The notes under the pieces are model-generated. The model saw only the letters and a list, made by a program, of their open reading frames with translations, had not been told where the DNA came from and searched no databases. A stretch of DNA of 13,837 bases from positions 1 through 13,837 of the forward strand of contig JAJSPD010000246.1 of assembly GCA_021307315.1 (NCBI GenBank), written 5' to 3'. This DNA comes from Bisporella sp. PMI_857 (lineage: Eukaryota; Ascomycota; Leotiomycetes; Helotiales; Helotiaceae). Shown in pieces: positions 1 through 7,495 of the stretch; within the stretch, counting starts at the first letter, position 1; each line of letters opens with the position of its first letter. The position numbers were made by a program, and so were the translations under genes.

Positions 1-1564
1 GTAAAGAAAGCGGGATAAAACCATGGAAAGGGGCTATCAAATCCAGTAACTGCACCCCAAGCAAGGGCAAAATAGATATCGCAAGTATAGTGTATTTTCC
101 GAGCATACGCATACCAACCATCCACAAGAATTTTATTCCCAGACGCAGTTGTGAGAGTACGAGGGTTTCGAAGTGTTTGCCAAGGTAGTTGGGGAAACGT
201 CCTCCTTAGTACCAACTTCCCGCGTTCTTGCGCCCTGAAGCGATTCTTCTGACTACCCGTGGTGTCCCAGATCCAGTACACAAAGAGGTATGACGTGAAG
301 AGAAAGATCAAAACCGGACTACGGAGCGCAGGAATGGACCAATCAGATACAGTGTCCAGGCGGTTGGCAAAGTAAAGCGTGCAGTGGCAATAACTGAGGG
401 GGACACCAGCCAGGTTCCAGAATATGAGCATGAAGCCCCATTTCTCATTGTAGATGTCCCTTCATAGGATCAATTTTGATTCTGTTTGTGGATTGACTAG
501 AGAGGCGATGTAGGGGACTGACCATGTTGATAATATGCATTCCTCACCCTTCGCGCACGCGTTCGCGTACAAAAAGTGAGCTCCAGCCAGAAACATGACT
601 TCAGCAGAAACATAACCGTAAATCTCATACTGTTTGGCAGCTGTGGCACAAGATATGGCAAATAAAATGAACCAAGGTATGCGAACCATAAAAAACATCT
701 TGAAATCTAATATGCCGATCCTAGGGTTTAGCTCCGCGCCCATGAAAAAGTCATACAGTAAGCACCCTGTCATTCTGTGCTGAGCGCCGCGAAGCCAAGC
801 AGAGAGGTATGCCGCAATAGCCACGAGAAAGCCCGAAATGATAGCAACTGACAGTATTGGCCCAAACTCATCAATGATCACATAGAGCCGGAAGTTTTCC
901 GTGAAGTGGAGTGCTGCAGCCACTAAGATAGTGATGTAGAATGACCACACGGCGCTGCAGTGGTACTTGAGCTGTTTGCCCCCTTCGTGGGTGAGGGGCT
1001 TTCCATAACCCTTGACACCAGGCAAGAAACAGTAAAATGCCGCCTCGACGAGGAAGAATGACCAGTAGATCTTCCAGGCCCGTAGGTTCGGAAATGCATG
1101 CTCGCGTACCAGATCTGCGAGGTGTCTGATAAATCCAACGAAAGATTGCTTAGAGCTAGGAGCAGGAAAGTGCCCTCCGTAGAATGCGGAACCGATCCAC
1201 ATATAGTACATCAATAAGGGGAACCCAACGATCATGGTGCCTACTCCCCAAGGGCCGCAGAATTCAAAATGGCCTGAACCGTCCACTTTGGGATCTTCCC
1301 CTGGCCGCCATCCATCTACCACAGATCTGCCACTCGAATCGCTAGCGCTGGAAGAAGGATTTTGGAGGAGATCTTTCGATCGGGTGCTCGAAAGTTGAGG
1401 ATTTTGAAAGGTGACCTGAGCCTCTGGCGGAGATCCAACACGAAGTTGAGAAAATTGCTGTCTTTATGCCGGTAATTGTTAGTTAGAATGAGAGAAAACT
1501 CGAAAAGAAAGTGATACCTCTGTAACCGGCCAGATACCTGACATGATTGAGATTCTTTCGACAT
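1..1564 (-). CDS. erg4: Sterol C-24(28) reductase, ERG4/ERG24 family (3' end outside window)
   Basis: An integral ER-membrane enzyme of this family reduces the C-24(28) double bond with NADPH in the last step of ergosterol synthesis. The model is exon 1 1564-1538, exon 2 1457-523, exon 3 459 to beyond base 1; phases close (0, then 2). About 473 residues are present, and roughly 40 C-terminal residues are missing. Family hallmarks seen: [12 protein letters not shown] (87-98), GGKQLKYHC (168-176), [16 protein letters not shown] (242-257), AKGEEC (311-316), [12 protein letters not shown] (341-352), [12 protein letters not shown] (385-396), and near the end [15 protein letters not shown]. The protein is largely hydrophobic with many membrane segments; the first ~65 residues are polar and Ser-rich. 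The start at 1564 is chosen because exon 1 (MSKESQSCQ) joins exon 2 in phase through a good intron. Without the second intron the frame reads into a false stop at 462. It is divergent to the regulator at 2225. It could be the housekeeping gene or a cluster paralogue. Confidence 0.93.
460..522 (-). other. Intron 2 of the sterol reductase gene
   Basis: The minus-strand donor is TG|GTCAGT and the acceptor is ATGAAG|G, 63 bases apart, with a TTGAT branch-like site before the acceptor. Splicing rebuilds a split Trp codon and gives [12 protein letters not shown], as expected for ERG4; unspliced, the frame stops within the intron. Confidence 0.88.
1458..1537 (-). other. Intron 1 of the sterol reductase gene
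   Basis: The minus-strand donor is CAG|GTATCT, the branch region TTCTAACTAAC is a near-perfect fungal consensus, and the acceptor is GACAG|CAA. Length is 80 bases, phase 0 on both sides. An in-frame TAA just inside the intron means the long exon cannot be extended without splicing. Confidence 0.8.
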
Positions 1565-2224
1565 GGAAGAGCGGTAACATGAACCCAAGGATATGTAAAA
1601 GACCCCGGAAAGAAGAATGAGATAAGAGAGTGAGATTTTTACTTTTTATGCTCTCATCCGAAATGAGATATATATATATATCCCAGCTACATAGACCCCG
1701 AAGCAATTCTGCAAATTCTGACTGGAAACCATTAGCGGCATAACCTTTTTTTCGACCGAGCCAACATGCCGAAATAGAATTCGCGCATTCCGCGGTGACC
1801 CGTACTTATTCTAGGCTGCTAAGTCCCCAACCTTCTGAGTCTCAGGCAACCTAATAGCCTCCCAGCTACTTTTGTAAGATTTGCTCGTATATCTACCAAA
1901 ATGCTGCTCCGGTACTCTCCCCCCCAGAAAACGGAATCAATAAAAAGTGGCATTAAATGGTTATTCTCAATGCTATTCTTTATCCTCTCTTTGTTTTGCT
2001 TTACTTCAACGATAGTTTGAATCAGTCAACGCATAAAATTATTGTGGATCACACTACCATGGTTCTATGCACTCCGCGGGTTCCGCGGGTTGCGCGGGCT
2101 GCGCGGCCCAGTGTTCCGCGGTATCCGCGCCAACCTACGATTTTTATTCTTTTATTTTGCTTTCCTTTGTAATACAATCTCAAAAAGAGAATCTCTTGTA
2201 ACAATACCTCAGGTGTCAGCTAAA
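1565..2224. promoter_or_regulatory. Divergent intergenic region between the reductase and the regulator
   Basis: About 660 bases separate the two start codons, so both promoters lie here. An (AT)7 run at 1668-1681 lies about 104 bases upstream of the reductase ATG and could serve as its TATA element. A single CCGCGG lies at 1790-1795, and a GC-rich array starts at 2074. The small open frame from 1957 looks like chance: it has no family resemblance and is interrupted by the array. Confidence 0.5.
2074..2132. repeat. GC-rich 9-base tandem array with CCGCGG cores
   Basis: Four near-identical 9-base units occupy 2074-2109 (CCGCGGGTT twice, then GCGCGGGCT and GCGCGGCCC). After a short gap come two related units at 2115-2132. 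Palindromic CCGCGG occurs at 2074, 2083 and 2116, with a fourth copy at 1790. The array sits 90-150 bases before the proposed start of the regulator, in otherwise AT-rich DNA. CGG triplets are the usual half-sites of Zn2Cys6 proteins, so an operator is possible; that is inference. Confidence 0.6.
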
Positions 2225-4707
2225 ATGGACCTTTCGATCAGTAGCCGCTCCCCAGAGGTAGTAAACGTGACTAGAGTCGGAAACAGAGCTAGCAGGAAGG
2301 CGGCCCGTAACACTTCACTTATAGCTAAGTCGGTAAGCATTCTAGGAATCTCGCTGATAATTGGAAAGCTGATAAAGTGCCTGTGCGTTAACATAGTGTG
2401 GGAATTGTAGAATTAGAAAGGTTCTCATTTGTTCTATAAGCTCCACAGAAGTGTCCACTGGAGCTGACATATCCAAAGATTCGCTGTGACAAAACTTCTC
2501 CCTGTTCAAGCTGTCGCATAGCTAGTTTACCTTGTGGGGTCGCATCGGCGACCACAACTGGTGAAGGCTGCTCTGATGTCGCATCAGCAGACTCCCCGTA
2601 AGTTCCAGGAGTAGGCTGCTGCCACACAACCGCTAACATCGTCTAGCGAAAAGACCAACTTCAGTGCCATTCACGAAAACCTTGCCGAGATTAAAAAACA
2701 ACTAGCAAAGCTTGAGCAGCGTCAACAATCTCATCAGCTCCCCTTCGAGGTTTGCGTTGTGAATACTGAACGAACGACTGAGTTGGTCCCGAATACACCT
2801 TACCAGAATGAACCATCCTTCAACAGTCAGTCAGCACAGGCATCTCTTTCGGCAGAGCTCTCCGCTGGAGAGGCAAACTCCACTAGTATTAACCAGGAAA
2901 TTCAGTCTTCACTGGCATCTTTGAAATTACTTCTCCAAAGGCAAAACAAACCTTCTCCAGTCAATGATATTTATTTCCCCTGCTCATCCACTAGATTATT
3001 GACAGAAAGCATTGACCTCCCACCAGTGTCGGTTGTGATTGCTGCCTTAAAGAAGGCTACAGGTCCGTAAAATTCCCTAGCTTGGTCAATAAACTATAAA
3101 CTAATCTGCTCTAAGTGAAAGTACCTCCGGTGATTTTGCATAACGGCTTTAGAGACCATCTGATGCTTGAAAACTTATGCAAGAAAGTCTACTTTCCAGT
3201 GAGCCCGCCATCAAAGGGCGAAGTTATACTAGTTAATGGCCTTCTATTCTATCTTCTTGATGCGTATAGTAAAGAGGGTGATCCCGCCCTCTCAAGCTCT
3301 GATTGTGCGATGTATGCCAAACTGTGCGAGAAGAATTTTTGTAATGGTATTCAGGACTATGAGTTCCTAGTCACTCCTACTTTAGAGAACATCCAGTGTT
3401 TGATGATGGGCGTAAGTCTACTATCTTCCATCTTGCACATCTCAGCCAGTAATTCCTTCGAGATAGGCTATGAAAGCACAGGGGGATGCTCGGCCATCTT
3501 TATGCTGGACACTTGTGTCCGGAGGCGCTAGGTTATGTCAGAGTCTGGGTTACCATCGGGAGGCTGAGGTAGCTCGTGGGCCACCTGAGCAGGCAGATGC
3601 AAAACGTCACATCTTCTGGATGCTATACATGATAGACAAAGTTATGTCTCTTTATCTTGGACGGGCGTCGAGCTTCCCCGATTATGACATTGATGTGGAA
3701 ATATTTCCCCCAAACCAAGATTCAAGATTTTGGGCCTGGGATAAGGTCTTAATTGGATTTATTGAGCTTTGTAGGCTCCAAGGTCAAATGTACGAGGAGC
3801 TCTACTCTGTTAGAGCTCGACGTGAGCTGCCAGAAACCAGATTACGGATGATTGAAGAACGTGTTAGCAGTCTCTTTGCTTGGCATGTAAGCTTGAAAAA
3901 GGTAGGACCTATAATCAAGTAGCGCTCTACAAACTAAATACTTGGCTGTCGCAGATTGCTACCGAACATTCGCAAGACAAAAGAGATTTGGATCTCATCA
4001 TCAGTTGGTCTGACTTCTTCTATTATTACATCCTAACGCTCTTATATGGGGCCAAAACCTCTTCAGATGCTGCTACACACATCAGTTCTCAACGATACAA
4101 AGCTGCACGCCTGGGTCTCCTCTGTCACATGCAGAATTGTGCGGAGCTGTCTTCAAGCAAAACCCCCGGTATGAGAGTTTATTCCGGCTGGTAAGTTTCC
4201 CCCATATTGCCTCTTTACATAGGTCACGAAACTAGTGGATCAAGGTCGTAGTACTAAATTTGTTGCCACAGGATATTGCTATTCTCCTCCTTCTCTCATT
4301 TTATTGTTGTTTTTACCCACTCTATTGCATCACACAGCCAGGACGATGTCGAACTTTTGAGCCAAGTACTGCGTACGCTTGAAGAAGGGAGAAGCATTTC
4401 CGCAGCAACTAATCGACTTTACGAATTGTGCAAGGTATTTTTGAGGTTTGCAACCGCCTTCATCCAGTCAACACAGACTTTTTTGGGGTCCTATAACAAG
4501 GAAGATGACTCCTTTACTTTTCCGATCATGGGTACCGATTCTACTAGCCAATATTATAATGCCATCCAGTTTAGCTCTGGCAACACATGCGAAACTATGT
4601 ATGATGACTTGTTACCCATGTCAGCGTTCTTGGGAGCTTGTCTTGGGGAAAATCAAGCTATGAGCGGGCTTTGGAACATAGATTTCCCTCACCCAGAGCC
4701 AATATGA
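2225..4707 (+). CDS. Fungal-specific transcription factor, Zn2Cys6/PF04082 type (first exon uncertain)
   Basis: A nuclear DNA-binding regulator. Exons: 2225-2332 (tentative), 2449-2597, 2647-3062, 3116-3411, 3467-3901, 3955-4190, 4272-4707; every junction closes in phase, giving 691 residues. The second half of a binuclear zinc cluster is clear: KIRCDKTSPCSSCRIASLPC, Cys 49/55/58/65. A short coiled coil follows (about 94-113, I/L heptads in IHENLAEIKKQLAKLEQ), then a Ser/Gln-rich linker. The regulatory (middle homology) domain runs from about 215 to 620, with VKVPPVILHNG, ENLCKKVYFPV, ARPSLCWTLV, ARLCQSLGYHRE (344-355), the split GW|ILLFSSFSHFIVVFTH and YELCKVFLRF. The first two zinc-cluster cysteines are not found: the frame before IRC reads KCPLELTYP. 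Either a short exon is missed or the cluster is damaged. The target is unknown; the position suggests a local pathway regulator. Confidence 0.87.
2598..2646 (+). other. Intron in the regulator gene (after the zinc cluster)
   Basis: The donor is CC|GTAAGT, the branch site is GCTAACA, and the acceptor is GTCTAG|C. It is 49 bases, phase 2 on both sides, and joins the zinc-cluster exon to the coiled-coil exon; without it the frame stops in the donor (CCG TAA). Confidence 0.88.
3063..3115 (+). other. Intron in the regulator gene
   Basis: The donor ACAG|GTCCGT is weak, but the branch ACTAAT and acceptor TCTAAG are good. It is 53 bases, phase 1, and gives ALKKAT|VKVPPVILHNG. The stop TAA lies inside the intron. 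Confidence 0.75.
3412..3466 (+). other. Intron in the regulator gene
   Basis: The donor is GGC|GTAAGT and the acceptor GATAG|GCT; 55 bases, phase 0. It gives LMMG|AMKAQGDARPSLCW, the expected start of this part of the regulatory domain. A second CACAG acceptor 15 bases downstream is also in phase and would remove five residues. Confidence 0.82.
3902..3954 (+). other. Intron in the regulator gene
   Basis: The donor is AAG|GTAGGA and the acceptor GTCGCAG|ATT; 53 bases, phase 0, giving SLKK|IATEHSQ. An alternative donor, GTAAGC at 3887, is also in phase, has a better consensus and would remove five residues. Confidence 0.7.
4191..4271 (+). other. Last intron of the regulator gene
   Basis: The donor is TG|GTAAGT and the acceptor GCCACAG|G, with TACTAAAT before it; 81 bases, phase 2. 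Splicing rebuilds a Trp codon in GW|ILLFSSF, the conserved start of the final regulatory-domain segment. Confidence 0.87.
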
Positions 4708-5813
4708 AAAGATAGAATTAGGATCGAGAAAAGAAAACGACACCATTAAATCCAAGACTATCTGGATATTGAAGTTCCCGAACTTGACGTTGAATATCCA
4801 CGTCTGCTTTTAACTTTGCAACCCACCATTTCTATTTATAGACGTCTCTCCCTTGCATAGGCTCTTATTTTTTCTTCACAGCAAAGACGTCATACTGCAG
4901 ACGACGAAATAGCAGAGCCACTCGCAAAGACAAACCGATGCCTTTCTCACCTAGCGCTAGGGGTGTGCCATGAACCTTCACCAGCGGCACGGTCGCCCAT
5001 CCATGGCGGCTAGCCAACTCCTTTGAGCTTATCGCAACCTGAACTCTGGTGGATCCTGTGAGGGCAGTATCATACCAAATGCTGATCATCTGCCATCCAA
5101 ATAGCTTGGATTTGAGACAAAGCTTTTCTTTAAGTGATAACTTCTGGGGCACCAAACAAATCCGGGGTAGTCTCATCTCAATTTGTTAGCGCAATAGAAA
5201 CAATTGTATAGTTTACTAGCATTAATATCTTGAGTCAGGTATCTTCCGAGGATGGGTCAAGATCCACCAATCATTGTTTTCGACGAATTGCACGCGCCAT
5301 AATGCCCAAATCTTTCACCAATTTACGTCTGTGCGCTCGCCAAAAATTTAATTTATAAAAGCTACAATAAATGTATTATAGTGTTGTAACGGAAAATCTA
5401 TACAAGGTACTGAGAAACTCTTAAAGGTACCGCTGCCAAGAGATAACGTGCACAGACGTAAAATAGAGAAATATTTGGCCATTGCGCTGACCGTTACCAG
5501 TGGGTCGGTCGGCCCGAGTCAAGGGACGGAGGAAAGGATTACCAGTGGGGAAGTCGTTGTCGAGGGTCAATAATCCCAGCCATTGTTCGGAAATATAGGC
5601 CGGCAATGTATTAGCTCATTCCTTTATTTACCAAGATAGTGGGTAGAAAAAAGATTGCAATTTTGACTCGTTCTATCTGGTTTTAAGGTTTGCTTGCAAC
5701 GAATAGAGTTTCGTACAAAACAAGCAGGCGGGCCCAGAAGGTCGGGTATCCAATAATGATTAGTGAACTAGGTCAAGATGTACCAACCGTCTGCGGATGG
5801 CTGATTCACCTGG
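4708..5813. other. Non-genic stretch downstream of the regulator
   Basis: No recognisable gene is seen. Besides the doubtful ORF at 4865-5176, there is an 11-base direct repeat (TTACCAGTGGG) at 5494 and 5539 in a short GC-richer patch at about 5480-5580, and an AT-rich patch at 5335-5400. A related motif, GGTCAAGAT..ACCAA, occurs at 5254 and 5771. No tRNA or other RNA gene was recognised. Confidence 0.5.
4865..5176 (-). CDS. Unidentified 103-residue ORF, doubtful
   Basis: An ATG-initiated frame on the minus strand encodes a basic, partly hydrophobic 103-residue product that begins MRLPRICLVPQKLSLKEKL and ends in a lysine run. I do not recognise a family, signal peptide or motif. The sequence around it is of ordinary base composition, and the frame is longer than most chance frames here, so it could be an exon or remnant of a degraded gene. 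No convincing splice partner was found on either side. It could equally be a chance frame. Confidence 0.18.
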   Translation of the reverse strand: MRLPRICLVPQKLSLKEKLCLKSKLFGWQMISIWYDTALTGSTRVQVAISSKELASRHGWATVPLVKVHGTPLALGEKGIGLSLRVALLFRRLQYDVFAVKKK

Positions 5814-6005
5814 CACTTCCTTACAGGCCCAAACTTTACTAAAGATGGCCATTTCAAGGGTAAATAATCCTAGACACACCAATCAGAGTGTGGTAATACG
5901 TTGTTGCAGAAAAGGGAAATACCGTCCTCTGATTGGTGTATCTAGGATTATTTACCCTTGAAATGGCCGCCTTTAGTAAGGCTTGTTTGGGCCTGTAAGG
6001 AAGTG
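5814..6005. mobile_element. Foldback (MITE-like) element with arms of about 75 bases
   Basis: The left arm 5814-5888 (starts CACTTCCTTACAGGCCCAAA, ends CACCAATCAGAG) is the near-perfect reverse complement of the right arm 5927-6005, around a 38-base loop. Differences are a few substitutions and short indels. It has no coding capacity. No clear target-site duplication is seen next to the arms. The size and structure fit a non-autonomous foldback or MITE element; a hairpin-forming transcript is another possible role. Confidence 0.85.
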
Positions 6006-6412
6006 AGATGAGGATACGATCATTTTCGGGGAATCTTCCCAATATAAAACAAGCTCCTTTCTTAGACTCTTAGGCTTCGATATTTGAGCTCATACATTTA
6101 TTTGTTCATGCGAGTGCGATTAGATTTAAACATCCCAGTCAATTGCGACTTTTGCTTCTGGTTAGAATTACAGTGTCACCTGCTTGTTGGATGGATCAAG
6201 TTACGCACTGCCCCGGAGCATGCATTCCCTGCGCTTGATGCAAAACGATAAAATGCTTCAATAAAACAAGGATTCAATATGCATAAAGATATGTGTGTGA
6301 TTAGAAGTCGTAGACTGGTTTGACTTTTCAGGGTCGTCCATTTTAGGTTTGCAGCGTTGTTATTCTCGGTTACGGGCGGGCAGGGGGTTCGTACACAATA
6401 CGGATACGCCTG
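6006..6412. other. Non-genic spacer between two inverted-repeat elements
   Basis: No gene is recognised. Composition is mixed, without tandem repeats. Near its right end (6391-6418) is a GC-rich stretch, GTACACA..GATACGCCTGGCGTAC, which resembles one at 7093-7115 on the other side of the next element. Open frames here have no family resemblance. Confidence 0.45.
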
Positions 6413-6690
6413 GCGTACATGTATGTTAAGAATTCTGACTAAGCGGCTTCCCACACCAAAACACCACACCCGTAAAACACCCCGCAACCACGTGTAAAGC
6501 CTGTAGCCGCTGTAGCTCAAGCCTGCGGCTGGCTATAGGTTGAGTATTTCGCAACTACTCATAAAAACGTGATACGGACTCGTATTTAACTCAATTCTTT
6601 ATTTAATTCTATTTTTTATTTGTGTAATTATAAATAGTTTATTAGCTGTATTAGGAATTTTTACAAAAAGCACTTTATTAGTATTAAAAT

Positions 6691-6714
6691 CGCTATCGCT
6701 ATCGCTGTCGCTGT
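6691..6714 (+). repeat. Hexanucleotide run, CGCTAT/CGCTGT x4
   Basis: Four consecutive 6-base units: CGCTAT, CGCTAT, CGCTGT, CGCTGT, inside the inverted-repeat element just before the 125-base duplication. Confidence 0.85.
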
Positions 6715-6724
6715 TAAGTTTGTT

Positions 6725-6974
6725 AGCTACTATTAAAACGTATAACTTAAACTGTTATAAGTTTTAGCTGTAGCACTTTTAAGGCCGCAAACGGCGTACT
6801 TAGCTTATAGCCAGTTACAAACTTGTAGCTACAGCAGCTGCAGGTTTGCAGCTACTATAAAATCATATAACTTAAACTATCGAAAACTTCAGCTGTAGTA
6901 TTTTCAAAGCCGCAAACGGCGTACCCAGCTTATAGCCAGCTACAGGCTTGCAGCTACAGCAGCTACAGGCTTTA
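6725..6974 (+). repeat. Two tandem copies of a 125-base unit
   Basis: The unit at 6725-6849 is repeated at 6850-6974. Shared landmarks are AGCTACTAT, ATAACTTAAACT, the GCCGCAAACGGCGTAC block, CTTATAGCCAG and CTACAGCAGCT. Copies differ mainly by transitions. The GCCGCAAACGGC core is itself an imperfect palindrome. The duplication lies against the right inverted arm and partly overlaps it. Confidence 0.82.
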
Positions 6975-7046
6975 CAGGTGGTTGCGGGGTGTTTTACGTG
7001 GTGTTTTGGTGTGGAAGCCGCTTAGTCAGAATTCTTAACGTACATG

Positions 7047-7308
7047 GGATGTACGTGTAGTTGGACGGAGGCGGATACAGGTACGCCCCCGTACACATAC
7101 GCCCCCGGCGTATATCTTACTAAGCAAAACCTTTCATTTCCTTTTTCGGCACTACTGCTTTACCACTCCCAGCACTGAATTGTAACACACAAAAAGCAGC
7201 AAAAAAGACTTTAGTATTTTCGAAAGTAATATAGCAGCTGAAGCTACAATAGCTTAAGTTATACGCTTTCGTAGAGCTGCAAGCTTGTAGCCGCTGTAGC
7301 TTTAAGCC
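7047..7308. repeat. Non-coding DNA with a third, inverted, diverged copy of the 125-base unit
   Basis: Read on the minus strand from 7308, the sequence runs GGCTTAAAGCTACAGCGGCT, then CAAGCTTGCAGCT, CGTATAACTTAAGCTAT, CTTCAGCTG and TTTCGAAAATAC. These are the landmarks of the 125-base unit in the same order. The copy is cut at 7308 by an LTR, so the rest should lie beyond the retroelements to the right. The left part (7047-7130) holds GC-rich GTACGCCCCC motifs. A 64-residue frame here has no family resemblance. Confidence 0.55.
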
Positions 7309-7481
7309 TGTCACGACACGCGCTGTGGATCTACAGATACAGAGGGCAACGGTGGTATTATACGAGAATCTATAGCTGAGGAAAGAAAAAGAGCTCGAGG
7401 AAAGCAGGCTATATATACATAAAGCGCTTCGAGAGCCCGGCTAATATAAGTTACGTGTGCTTAAAAGCACGAAACGTGACA
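7309..7481 (-). repeat. 3' LTR of the minus-strand Ty3/gypsy element
   Basis: A 173-base segment with 7-base inverted ends, TGTCACG...CGTGACA. On the minus strand it has a TATA-like TATATATAG in mid-LTR and is preceded directly by a polypurine tract, which fixes it as the 3' LTR of an element read on the minus strand. Composition is ordinary and CpA/TpG sites are intact, in sharp contrast to the AT-saturated interior that starts at 7482. The five bases outside its 3' end (AAGCC at 7304-7308) would be one copy of the target-site duplication; the partner should lie right of the window. Confidence 0.85.
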
Positions 7482-7484
7482 TTA

Positions 7485-7495
7485 CTTTTTTTTCC
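7485..7495 (-). other. Polypurine tract of the minus-strand element
   Basis: On the minus strand GGAAAAAAAAG stands three bases before the LTR start TGTCACG, the usual plus-strand primer position of LTR retrotransposons. Confidence 0.65.

Larger units (their letters stand above)
6413..7046. mobile_element. Composite inverted-repeat element, non-coding, about 630 bases
   Basis: The left arm (about 6425-6539, GTTAAGAATTCTGACTAAGC onward) is the reverse complement of the right arm (about 6929-7039, ending GCTTAGTCAGAATTCTTAAC), with a few short indels. The arms, about 112 bases each, enclose AT-rich non-coding DNA, a hexamer run and a tandem duplication. There is no transposase frame, so this looks like a non-autonomous DNA transposon. 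The outer ends are uncertain because matching weakens at GTACATG, and no target-site duplication is certain. Confidence 0.75.

Noticed and set aside
923..1138. 71-residue minus-strand frame inside the reductase gene
   Set aside because: It is an alternative frame of the sterol reductase exon and has no independent support.
1479..1706. 75-residue minus-strand frame across the reductase start
   Set aside because: It overlaps exon 1 and intron 1 in another frame and covers the AT run; it resembles no protein family.
1957..2410. Frames of 71 and 122 residues with Pro-Arg or Leu-Arg-Gly repeats
   Set aside because: The repeats are only the GC-rich 9-base array read as protein. The downstream part from 2225 is kept as a tentative first exon of the regulator.
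2388..2639. 83-residue minus-strand frame
   Set aside because: It is antisense to the zinc-cluster exon, which has a clear family match on the plus strand.
5421..5606. 61-residue minus-strand frame
   Set aside because: It looks faintly coding-like but no family is recognised and no splice partner is seen.
5854..6042. 62-residue minus-strand frame
   Set aside because: It lies within the foldback element's arms and loop; open by chance.
6176..6520. 114-residue minus-strand frame
   Set aside because: Half of it lies in the left inverted arm, and no motif is recognised.
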